A DNA stretch of 64,000 nt from Spirochaetales bacterium (lineage in GTDB: Bacteria; Spirochaetota; Spirochaetia; Treponematales; Treponemataceae): the NCBI GenBank assembly GCA_003252395.1, contig QKEL01000014.1, positions 346,155 to 410,154 on the forward strand, in the 5' to 3' direction. The notes beneath the pieces are model-generated. The model searched no databases and was not told where the DNA came from. It saw only the letters and a program-made list of their open reading frames with translations. Of the stretch, positions 48,901-57,400 are shown piece after piece (within the stretch, counting starts at the first letter, position 1; each line of letters opens with the position of its first letter). The position numbers were made by a program, and so were the translations under genes.

Positions 48901-51665
48901 CCGACAAGATAATCCAACGGAGACACCCAAAGGCTTTCTTCCGCCTTGACCGAACGGCCCGAAGCCTTCTCGAAACCCTCGGCCTCGAAGGTAAGCCGGT
49001 ACGTGGCTTTCTCGAACTTCGAAAGGTCGATGGGGAATCGCGCGATTCCCTCGCCGTCGGTTTCCGACGAGCCAAGCGTCTCGGTATAGGGTTTCGCCTC
49101 GTCGTAGGGATCGATAAAGCGGTAGTCCTTCCACGCCGGGAAGGTGACGGCGCCGGGGCGCAGCCGTATGGAGGCCTGAACTTCGTTGCCGGCGGCGGCG
49201 TTCCCGAACAGGTTCCTGAGGTAGACCCTGCCTTCCAGGGCGCCGGGCTTAATCCAGCCCGTTTGGGCGGAAGAAGACAACGCGGCGCGGATGTTGAGCG
49301 TGTCGGGGAGGAATTCCTCTACCTTTACCGTTTCGGAGCCCAGAAAGGCCAGGGTACGCCTCGATTCGTCCACTAAATGGTATAGGGAAACCGTATATTC
49401 GCCGGTCGGGGACCAGTCCTCGGTTTTCCACTCGAGTTCCTCGAAGCCCGCGGGGCCCGCCGTTATGTTCCGGGTGTATACCTCGGTGCCGTTGGGGTTA
49501 ACGACGGCGCAGACCAGGGGCGTGCGCTCCAGGCTAATGCCCCAATCGCCCGATTTCAGGATCATCCCAATATGCATGGTATCGCCGGGCCGATATATGC
49601 CCCGGTCGGAAAAAAGGAAGGCGTTGATCTTTTTGGGGTCCGTGGCGCCCACTACGCCGCCGGTATCGAAGTTCGACCAGTCGAGGCTCCTGCCCGTCGC
49701 CTCATAGGGCATGAAGGACAAGTCTTCGCCTTTTTTCACGATCCAGGCAACGGGTTTCTTTTCCCGTTGGTACCCGGAAAGGTCGGGGAAGGAAATTCGG
49801 CCCGACGAACCGGTCGTCCCGGAGTACAGGGGGTTGCCGTTCAATCCCACGACCGAGACCTCGGCGCCGGCCACCGGCGACCCGCTCCCGATGGACTGGA
49901 CGAAAAGGTCGCTGGATCCGTCATAATTCCGCTTTACGTAGAACCCGAGGTCGGTAACCATGATAAGACGCCTGTCCTGGTAGTTTCGGGTGGCGCTTGT
50001 GTTGCCGGCGACGGTGAATACGAATAAGCCGTACCGCAGATTCTGAACGGGCTTGGTGTCCAGGTACTTCGAAAAATCGAACGAGAACCAGGAAGGCGAA
50101 CCCGCGTCGGCGAGGGCGATTTTCGTCTGCTCCGCGTACTGCTCGGTGACGTTGTATTCGTTGAAATTCCAGTATTCGAAACTGAACCGGCTCAGGTCCC
50201 CGTTGGATTGCGAAACGAGGTGGTTGATATCGTCGGGCCTGACGCGCCCGATATTGAACCGCACGTCCCCGATCCCGCGCGAATAGAGGGCAAGCTTTTT
50301 GCTGCCGGTCATGGGCACGATTGAGCCGTCGGACACGATTTTCACTTCCCGCGGGAAATCCTCCACGCGAAACAGGGCCTTACGCTCGCCTTTTTGCCGG
50401 TAGCCGCCGAAGAACTCCAGGCCGTCGTCGACCCGGACGAAAACGGATCGCCCGGGAGGGGCCTCAAAGGTGAAACTGTTTACCTCGTTGTTCTCGAGGG
50501 CGTTGGGAACCGGTTTCAGGGCGAGGGGCTCGGCCAGGTCAAGAACCTCTTTCGTGACCAAATCCATCATTTCCCAGGAGGCATTCTTTTCCCCCTTGAT
50601 ACCCGGCAGATCGGGGCGGTCGACGGGAAGGATCCAGGCATGGGTTTTCTTGGCTATCTCCTTTACCGAGACCGCGCCGTTTCCGGCGAGGATGATCGCG
50701 CGCTCGTAACGCTCGTCGGGCGTTTTGACGAGGGAATTGTCGATGAGGGAAATTTGCATGTACCCCGTAATGCCGGGGACGGTGACGCGCGCGACCGAAT
50801 CCTCCGCGGTGGCCTTTCCCCCCAGGGACGAAACGATGCCCTTCCTGACCGTTACCACCATATCGACGCTATCGACGGGAATGCCAACGGATTCCGAAAC
50901 GACGTACGCGTTCAGGCGATTCTTGTCGTAACTCACGCTTGCGCGGTACTCGCGGTTTTTCATGGTGCCGGAATCGGCTTTCAAATCGGGTTTAACGACG
51001 ATGCTTTTTTCGAGGATACCCGGCTCGATGGGCCAATTGGCCCGAACCGTCGCGACGACCCGCTTTACTTCCGCGTTCTCAGGGTCTATCTGGAATTCGC
51101 AGTCTTCCAGGTCGAGCATAAACGGCGGCGTGGAAAATTTCACGGATTGCGGGGCCTTTAGGTGGGAGGGGAAATAGCCCTTCGCGAAGGAAACCCGGTA
51201 TTCCTGGCCGACGGGCCAGTCCGTTTCGGGGGAAAAGGAGAGGATGCTGTCGCTTTCCCACTTCCAGGCGCCGCCGATTTCCGGCGAGAGGGAAATGCCC
51301 TCGGTTACGCTTTTGCCTTCCGAATCCGCGGGCGACGCGGACCCCGAAAAGGAAAGGTACACCGCGGGCACCGGGGCCTCCCAGTCGTATCGGGCCGACG
51401 GGCCGTCTACGGAACAGGTAAGGGTTAGGACCTTCGGCTGCCGCGCCTGCCAGAACGAAAAGGCGATGAAAGCGACGAAGACCGCCGCGATTCCCGAAAG
51501 AACCGCGAAGCCCACCTTTCGGTAGCGTCGAATAAAGGCCCCCGCGGACCGCGCGGCGGTGACGGACAACGCGCCCAGTTTTTTGAGGTAAGGCGGGGGC
51601 GTCCAGGTACCGAAAATGAGGGAAGGATCGAATTTCCGTTTCGTTTTATTTTCCTGTTCTGACAT
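45927..51665 (-). CDS. yfhM: Bacterial alpha-2-macroglobulin (YfhM type) with thioester
   Basis: A 1912-residue periplasmic protease trap. A cytoplasmic tail (about 1-45) and one transmembrane helix (GFAVLSGIAAVFVAFIAFSF, about 52-71) anchor it, with no lipobox. MG domains follow (GIYRPGDTMHIGMILK marks MG2; YSTSSAGKIAIMAVDEGIL is in the A2M domain). The thioester C1466-S-E-Q1469 sits in YPYMCSEQLVSVSW at the start of the alpha-helical complement-like domain. It should covalently capture invading proteases. Operon with pbpC. TATACT near 51711 is a likely promoter. Confidence 0.93.
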   Translation of the reverse strand: MSEQENKTKRKFDPSLIFGTWTPPPYLKKLGALSVTAARSAGAFIRRYRKVGFAVLSGIAAVFVAFIAFSFWQARQPKVLTLTCSVDGPSARYDWEAPVPAVYLSFSGSASPADSEGKSVTEGISLSPEIGGAWKWESDSILSFSPETDWPVGQEYRVSFAKGYFPSHLKAPQSVKFSTPPFMLDLEDCEFQIDPENAEVKRVVATVRANWPIEPGILEKSIVVKPDLKADSGTMKNREYRASVSYDKNRLNAYVVSESVGIPVDSVDMVVTVRKGIVSSLGGKATAEDSVARVTVPGITGYMQISLIDNSLVKTPDERYERAIILAGNGAVSVKEIAKKTHAWILPVDRPDLPGIKGEKNASWEMMDLVTKEVLDLAEPLALKPVPNALENNEVNSFTFEAPPGRSVFVRVDDGLEFFGGYRQKGERKALFRVEDFPREVKIVSDGSIVPMTGSKKLALYSRGIGDVRFNIGRVRPDDINHLVSQSNGDLSRFSFEYWNFNEYNVTEQYAEQTKIALADAGSPSWFSFDFSKYLDTKPVQNLRYGLFVFTVAGNTSATRNYQDRRLIMVTDLGFYVKRNYDGSSDLFVQSIGSGSPVAGAEVSVVGLNGNPLYSGTTGSSGRISFPDLSGYQREKKPVAWIVKKGEDLSFMPYEATGRSLDWSNFDTGGVVGATDPKKINAFLFSDRGIYRPGDTMHIGMILKSGDWGISLERTPLVCAVVNPNGTEVYTRNITAGPAGFEELEWKTEDWSPTGEYTVSLYHLVDESRRTLAFLGSETVKVEEFLPDTLNIRAALSSSAQTGWIKPGALEGRVYLRNLFGNAAAGNEVQASIRLRPGAVTFPAWKDYRFIDPYDEAKPYTETLGSSETDGEGIARFPIDLSKFEKATYRLTFEAEGFEKASGRSVKAEESLWVSPLDYLVGFKADGDLGYISSSGARNLSFIAVGPDGKARAVGGLTASITETKYVSMLVKQPNGTYKYQSVRKNEPVESFPLSIPESGFVWSVPTGRQGDYEMVVTGGEGLSYAKVSWSVVGGGNVQRSLDRVAQLEVKLEKTDYRGGEYATVFIKAPYAGSGLITVERDKVYTHTWFTSSGTSTVQTVLVPKELEGNAYVTVTWARASSSEEIFMSPLCYASVPFSVSRDKRTNRIELGLPETMRPGEDLTIEYSTSSAGKIAIMAVDEGILQVGRHATPDPLAFFFKKRALEVGTEQIMDLVLPEFNVLRTLGAIGGDDMGEELARNLNPFKRKRNVPVAYWSGIVDSGPDKRSLTYRVPDWFNGTVRVMAVAVSADTIGATDAKVTVRAPYVIVPNLPAMASPGDEFDVSVTVTNTVAASGDTATVSLKASADAGLSLVGDTSFTLAVPEGGDKTVVFKVKALDACGNAELRFAASGSGESSAASASLSVRPAVPYRTTVTSGTTRASTAKIPVPRSIRDDFAVRDVSVSYLPVGLAKGLWFYLEQYPYMCSEQLVSVSWPYLYPNLVKELDLNAEEARDKIDYAASVLQSRLRSDGTIGIWTAESKSEAYLNNYCTLFLIDARDHGFYISDTLYNAALRGVALTADGNGTDSYGLANRSFACYLLARSGTIATQYIEKLRKDMKKNPEAAEGYAGLFLAGTSAILRQDLEAAKLLAEVKKDLKKPEGLWYADSLCYRSLYLDIVSRHFPSRVKDLSPSLLDAIAADLSEKQCTSLSANHALMGIESYLSRMPSAEKADIAARAIGADKAKAALAFAGDILRSADYPAGTTDIELENGDTAALFYQVTTAGFDAKLPAAEVKNGIEILREFTNAKGEKLQGIKIGDEVRVKLSFRTTKGDAIHDVAFVDLLPAGLEPDIASVRSAAAESAWRPDYVDIREDRIVLYGTVSDTLESFTYVARAVNSGSFTVPPLFAEAMYDPAITAYKPQPAIKIGER

Positions 51666-51845
51666 GTTTTTTTTTCCTCGCGTTCGTTGATAATGCGGAA
51701 CGGGGGTTAGTATACACCCAATCGCGGGGCTGTTCCAAAAAATGCATTTTCTCTTTCCCCCCCCTCGACCCGCACGGCCCGGCCCAACCCGAGGGTTGGG
51801 CGCTCCGCGGGGGCTCCGCGCTTATCGCCCGCTCGCCGCGGGGCA

Positions 51846-51864
51846 CGTTCTGCCTCGATCTTTT
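51846..51864 (+). repeat. 19-bp direct repeat, right copy
   Basis: CGTTCTGCCTCGATCTTTT, matching 43528-43546. The preceding 51782-51845 stretch is hairpin-rich (GCCCAACCC-GA-GGGTTGGGC and GC repeats). Confidence 0.7.
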
Positions 51865-51871
51865 TTCCCCT

Positions 51872-51901
51872 TTGACAAGGGCTTCGCAGGTGCCGTACCA
51901 T
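51872..51901 (+). promoter_or_regulatory. argA promoter, apparently leaderless
   Basis: TTGACA, 18-nt spacer, TACCAT, then 7 nt to the ATG at 51909. This argues for the ATG over the in-frame GTG six bases earlier. Confidence 0.65.
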
Positions 51902-51908
51902 TGTGCCC

Positions 51909-53231
51909 ATGATACAAACCGAGCGGATCAGGGACGTGATCCGGTACATCAAGAAATTCAAGGGCTCGACCCTGGTGGTGCGGATCGACGACGACGTGGT
52001 GGATTCGGCCCTGTTCGCGAGCCATATGCACGATCTCGCGCTGGTGCACGAGACGGGGATCCGCTTGGTGATCGTGCCCGGGGCGGCGAACCATATTTCG
52101 CGGGTGCTCGATTCGTGGCAGGTCGAATGGAAGAAGGTGAACGGGGTCCGCGTGACCGACGAGGACGGGATGAACCTGATCAATATGGCGGCCTTCGACG
52201 TTTCGAACCGGATCATGACGCGGTTGGCGGCCGAGCGGCTCACCGCCGTGATCGGGAACTGGGTGCGCGCCCGGGGCCGCGGGGTGATCGACGGCGTGGA
52301 TTACGGGAGCGCGGGCGTGGTGGAGAAGGTGTTCCTGACCTCCCTCGTCGCGACGCTGGAAGACGGCTTTATTCCCATCGTGCCCTGCGTCGGCTGGACG
52401 GCGACGGGGCGGCCCTACAATATTTCCTCCACGGAGCTCGCGGTGGAGATCGCGGTGGCGCTGAAGGCGGACAAGCTTTTCTTCGTGGGCTCGGGCGCGA
52501 CCATTTCGGTGGACGACTACGATATGCCCAAGGGGGCGGCCCTTTCTCCCGAGGGGCGCATGGCGGCCGTTTCGGTCGCGGAGATTCCCGCCTTTATCGC
52601 GCTTAACCGGGAAGTGAACAACCCCCTGTGCCCGACCGACGAGCTCGCGGACCTTTTGGAGCGGGGCGGCGACGCCTGCAAGCGGGGCGTTACGAGAACC
52701 CATATCCTGGACGGCGACGTGGACGGGGTGATCCCCGCGGAGATTTTCTCGGACCTCGGTTCGGGCACCATGATCTATCTCGATAATTACGGCTCGTACC
52801 GGCCCATGACCCGCCACGACATTCCCGCCGTGCTTTCGCTGATGAATCCCTTCGTGGAGCGGGGCATTTTGCTGCCCCGGAGCGAGGAAGAGCTCGAGGC
52901 GACGGTGGCGGACTACCTGATTTACGAGATTGACGGCGGCGTTCGGGCCTGCGCCGCCCTGCACGGATATCCCGAGGGTTTGGCGGAAATCGCGGGACTC
53001 GCGGTGGACGAAGCCTACAATCATATGGGCATCGGGCCGGAGCTGATGGAGCGGCTGATCGCCAAGGCGAAAGAAAGCGGGTATCGCGGGGTTTTCGTGC
53101 TGACCACGCAAGCGGCGGACTGGTTTGAGCGTTTCGGCTTTAAAACCGCGGAAATCGAGCTACTTCCCGCGAAAAGAAAAGAAAAATGGACTAAAAATCG
53201 CGGATCGCGACTGTTAATCCGGAATTTTTGA
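51909..53231 (+). CDS. argA: N-acetylglutamate synthase (amino-acid kinase fold plus GNAT)
   Basis: A 440-residue classical ArgA. Residues about 1-285 form a catalytically silent amino-acid-kinase domain that binds arginine (LVIVPGAANHI, IPIVPCVGWTATGRPYNI, KADKLFFVG). Residues about 295-440 form the GNAT acetyltransferase (VDEAYNHMGIGPELMERLI is the acetyl-CoA loop; TTQAADWFERFGF). It makes N-acetylglutamate, the first arginine intermediate, and in animals the activator of CPS I. No argB, argC or argD gene follows. Instead carAB starts 77 nt downstream from its own promoter. Confidence 0.93.
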   Translation: MIQTERIRDVIRYIKKFKGSTLVVRIDDDVVDSALFASHMHDLALVHETGIRLVIVPGAANHISRVLDSWQVEWKKVNGVRVTDEDGMNLINMAAFDVSNRIMTRLAAERLTAVIGNWVRARGRGVIDGVDYGSAGVVEKVFLTSLVATLEDGFIPIVPCVGWTATGRPYNISSTELAVEIAVALKADKLFFVGSGATISVDDYDMPKGAALSPEGRMAAVSVAEIPAFIALNREVNNPLCPTDELADLLERGGDACKRGVTRTHILDGDVDGVIPAEIFSDLGSGTMIYLDNYGSYRPMTRHDIPAVLSLMNPFVERGILLPRSEEELEATVADYLIYEIDGGVRACAALHGYPEGLAEIAGLAVDEAYNHMGIGPELMERLIAKAKESGYRGVFVLTTQAADWFERFGFKTAEIELLPAKRKEKWTKNRGSRLLIRNF

Positions 53232-53240
53232 TCATTTTTA

Positions 53241-53269
53241 TTGTTTTATGGGCTTCCCGGGAGTATGAT
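53241..53269 (+). promoter_or_regulatory. carAB promoter
   Basis: TTGTTT, 17-nt spacer, TATGAT, with a leader of about 33 nt carrying AGGAGG 7 nt before the ATG. carAB therefore need not depend on argA transcription. Confidence 0.6.
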
Positions 53270-53308
53270 TTTTACTATATTCATACATCCAGATCAGGAG
53301 GCCCTGCC

Positions 53309-54406
53309 ATGCAGGATTCCCCGCAGACCGCCCGCATTATCCTTGAGGACGGTACCGAATTTGAAGGACTGTCCTACGGGCACGAAAGTTCCGTTTCGGG
53401 CGAAATCGTTTTTTATACGGGTCAGGCCGGGCTTCCCGAACTGCTGACCGATCCGGCGCTCAAGGGCTGCGTGCTCGTGCTCGCCCAGCCCCTCGCGGGC
53501 GCCACCGGCGTTGCCGAGGACGCCACCGATCCCTTCGGCTTTCCCGAGGGCTTCGAGGCCTTTTCCGCCCAGGTCGCCGGGCTGGTCACGGCTGATTACG
53601 CCGACCTCATAACCCACCACTCCGCCTCGCGAACCCTTGCCAAATGGCTCAGAAAGCAGCAGGTGCCCGCCATTTCGGGAATCGATACCCGGGCGTTGAT
53701 CCAGCGGCTGCGGCTTCGGGGAACCATGCGGGCGAAAATCCTGGTAGCCGGCACCCGCGAGGTTTCCTTCGGCACGGCCGCCCAGCATAACCTTCCCGCC
53801 CACGCCTCGGTCAAGAAGCCCATTTCCTACGGGAACGGCCCCAAGAAAATCGTGCTGGTGGACTGCGGCGCGCGGTTCTCCGCGATCCGCAGCCTCGTGC
53901 GGGAAGACACCACGGTGGTACGCGTTCCCTGGTCGTACGATTTTACCGGCGAGGACTGGGACGCGCTGGCGGTGGCGGGCGGGCCCGGCGACCCGACCTC
54001 ATGCGACAAGACCTTCCACGTGCTGAAAACCGCCCTGGAATCGGATAAGCCCGTGCTCGCCACGGGTCAGGGCGCGGTGATTCTCGCCGTGGCCGCCGGC
54101 GCTTCCGCCTTCCGCATGCCGAACGGGCACCGAAGCCCGGCGGTACCCTGCGTGCACCTGGAAAACGGCCGCTGCTACGTGACCGCGCAAAACCACGGAT
54201 ACGGCATTCGGGAAGATTCCCTGCCGCCGGACTGGGTCCCCCTCTTCCTGAACGATAACGACCGCTCCATCGAGGGGTACTCCGCGCGCAAGGGCCGCGT
54301 CACCGGCGTGCTTTTCTACCCAGAGGGGAACCCCGGCTCCCGGGACACGGCCTTCCTGTACGAGAATTTCCTGAACTTAGTCCGCGACGGAGGAAAAACC
54401 GAATGA
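53309..54406 (+). CDS. carA: Carbamoyl-phosphate synthase small subunit homologue lacking the glutaminase triad
   Basis: A 365-residue full-length CarA: N-terminal CPSase_sm domain (1-150, TGQAGLPELLTDPAL; GIDTRALIQRLRLRG) and C-terminal class I amidotransferase fold (180-360). The nucleophile elbow, normally G-I-C-L-G-H-Q, reads ATGQGAV at 251-257, so the Cys is Gly253 and His and Gln are Ala and Val. The triad His of GHPE is Tyr337 (FYPE); Glu339 and the oxyanion AGGPGDP remain. It therefore cannot hydrolyse glutamine by the known mechanism. The frame is clean, with strong RBS and ATGA coupling to carB. Similar loss occurs in ammonia-using CPS I. Confidence 0.85.
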   Translation: MQDSPQTARIILEDGTEFEGLSYGHESSVSGEIVFYTGQAGLPELLTDPALKGCVLVLAQPLAGATGVAEDATDPFGFPEGFEAFSAQVAGLVTADYADLITHHSASRTLAKWLRKQQVPAISGIDTRALIQRLRLRGTMRAKILVAGTREVSFGTAAQHNLPAHASVKKPISYGNGPKKIVLVDCGARFSAIRSLVREDTTVVRVPWSYDFTGEDWDALAVAGGPGDPTSCDKTFHVLKTALESDKPVLATGQGAVILAVAAGASAFRMPNGHRSPAVPCVHLENGRCYVTAQNHGYGIREDSLPPDWVPLFLNDNDRSIEGYSARKGRVTGVLFYPEGNPGSRDTAFLYENFLNLVRDGGKTE

Positions 54407-57400
54407 GCAATTACCGCATCGTAACGCCCCGAACCGTGCTGGTCCTCGGTTCCGGCGGCCAGAAGATAGGCCAGTCGGGGGAATCGGACCAAGCGGGCTT
54501 TCAGGCCATACGCGCCCTAAAGGCGGAGGGCATCAGGACCGTCCTGGTAAACCCGAACATGACCGCCGTGCAGACCAGCGAGGGCGTCGCCGACGCGACG
54601 TACTTTTTGCCCGTTACGGCCGAGTTCGTGACCAAGGTTATCGAGAAGGAAAAACCCGATTCGATTATCCCCCATTTCGGCGGGCGCACCGCCATGGCCT
54701 GCGCCATGGAACTGACCGAGCGCGGCATTCTCGAGCGGTATAACGTGCAGGTGCTCGGGACCGCCCTCGCGGACGCGGAAAAGGCGGCGCGGCGCGGCGA
54801 TTTTATCCGGGCGATGGAGGCGGCGGGGGTTCCCGTGCCCCGTTCCCTGGCCTGCGAAACGGCGGCGGCGACCCTCAAGGCGGCCGAGCTCGCCGGGTAC
54901 CCCGTCATGGTCCGCTCGGAAACGCCCACGGCCGAGGACCGCGGCGCGGTGTGCGCCGATCGCGGCGAGTTGGAGCGCTACTGCGAGCGGAAGGCCGACT
55001 CCGCCGGGGGATTCAGGGTGGAGGAATGGCTGGGCGGCTGGAAGGAGATCGAGCTGGAAATTCTCCGCGACGCCATGGACAATTGCGTGGTGGCCTGCGC
55101 CCTGGAAAACGTGGATCCCCTGGGCATCCACACCGGCGAGTCCATCGTGGTTTCTCCCCCGCAGACCCTGACCGACTCCGAGTTCCAGTCACTCCGCGAG
55201 GCGGCCTTCCGGGTGGCCCGGGCCCTGAACGTGATAGGCGGCGCGAACGTGCGCTTCGCCGTTGACCCCGACGGCTCCGGGTTTCGGGTTTTCGAGGCGA
55301 GCCCCAAGGCCTCACGAAGCACGGCCCTCGCCTCGAAGGCGACCGGCATTCCCGTTTCGTGGGTCGCCGCCCGCGTCGCCCTCGGCTTTTCCCTTTCCGA
55401 GACCGAGAACCCCCTGACGGGCACGACCCGACTCGCCGCGGAGCCCATGATGGACTACGTGGCGGTCAAGGTGCCCCGCTGGGACATGGGAAGGTTCGCC
55501 AACGTGGACCGGCATATCGGCGGCGAGATGAAGTCCGTCGGCGAGGCCCTCGCGTTCGGGCGGACCTTCGAGGAAGCCCTGCAAAAGGCGCTTCGCATGG
55601 CCGACCCGGCCTCGCCGGGACTCGCCTGCCATTCCCATTCCTTCCGGGACGTGAAGGAAGCGCTGAGAAACCCCACGGACCTCCGCGTGTACGCCGTCTA
55701 TTCCGCACTGCGGGAGGGCTGGACCGCCGACCGCATCCGTAAGTACGCGAAAATAGACCGCGCCTTTATCGCCTCCATTGACCGTCTGCGCGGCATTGAG
55801 GAAGAACTGAGGAAAACCGCCGAGGCCGCCCCGGAACAGGGGGGGAACGCGCGAAACCCCGCGCGGGACCGCCTTCCCGGGAAGGAGCTTATCCTACGCG
55901 CCAAGCAGGCGGGCTTTTCCGACGACCAGATAGGGCTGTGCCTCAAGACCCGCGGCGACAAGATACGGCTACTCAGAAAAGAACTGGCGCTGCGGCCGGC
56001 GGTCAAACAGATCGACTCGGTCGCGGGGGAATACCCCTCAAAGAGCGGGGTGTTCTACATGACCTATAACGGGGTAACCGACGACGCGAAGCCCACGGAA
56101 CGGGGCTCCCTGGTCATCGGATCGGGCCCGTACCATATCGGCAGCAGCATCGAGTACGATTGGTCGCTCTGCGGGGCCCTGCGCACCATGCGCGAGATCG
56201 GCTCGCCGTCCATCCTCGTGAACTGCAACCCCGAGGCGGTCTCCACCGATTCGGGCCTCGCCGACCGGCTCTATTTCGAGGAGCTTTCCCTGGAGAGGGT
56301 CTTGGACGTGTGGGAAGCCGAGCGGCCCGAGGGCGTGCTCCTTTCCTACGGGGGCAGCCTCGCGAACGAGCTCGCGATTCCCCTGGACCGACTCAAAATT
56401 CCCGTGCTGGGCACCGCCCCCGTGGATATCGACCGGGCGGAAGACCGGAACAAGTTCGGGGCGCTCATGGACCAGCTGGGGATCAAGCAGCCGGAGTGGG
56501 CCGAGGTCATGAGCCTCCAGGCCGCCCACGACTTCGCCGAATCGGTGGGATACCCCGTGCTCATGAAGAGCGCGGCGGTCGACTTTGGCGCCACCATGAG
56601 CGTCGCCTGGGACGAGCAGAGCCTGAAGGCCTTCCTCGCCAAGAACGCCCATATCGGCCCCGAACGGCCGGCGGTAATCTCCCGGTACGTGGAGAATTCC
56701 AAGGAGATCGAGATCGACGCCGTGGCGAACAAGGGCGAGATTCTCGTGTACGCGATCAGCGAGCACCTGGAAAACGCGGGCGTGCATTCCGGCGACGCGA
56801 CGGTGGTGCTTCCCGCCCAGCGCATCTACCTTTCCACCGCCCAGGCGATCAAGAAGGCGGCCCGGAAGATCGCGAAGGAGCTGGAGATCACCGGCCCCTT
56901 CAATATCCAGTTCCTCGCGAAGAACGCGGGCATTCAGGCCATCGAGTGCACGCTGCGGGCGAGCCGTTCCCTGCCCTTTTGCTCCAAGGTATTCCGGATA
57001 GACATGGCCGCCATGGCGGTCCGCGCCCAGCTGGGCGCGCCGGTGGAGCGGGTGGACGGCTCGCGGCTGGACTTTGACCACGTGGGGGTCCGGGCCGCGC
57101 AGTTCAGCTATTCCCGGCTCAAGGGCGCCGACCCGGTCGCCGGGGTGCAAATGACCAGTACGGGCGAGGTGGGCTGCCTGGGACGGGGCGTCCGCGACGC
57201 CTTCATGAAGGCGATGCTCTCCACGGGGTACCGCATCCCGAAGGGAAAGATACTCCTGTCCACCGGCCCCATCGAGGACAAGGTTGACTTTATCGACAGC
57301 GCGAAGAAGCTCCGCGCCATGGGCTACGAGATCGTCGCCTCGAGCGGCACCGCCCGCTTCCTCCAGAACAACGGCGTGGAGGCCGCGGCACTCGCCTGGC

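Noticed and set aside
51782..51801. Integron attC-like pair GCCCAAC ... GTTGGGC
   Set aside because: The two core-like heptamers are only 6 nt apart and form a simple hairpin. Real attC sites are 57 nt or longer with inner L boxes, and no integrase or cassette array is present.
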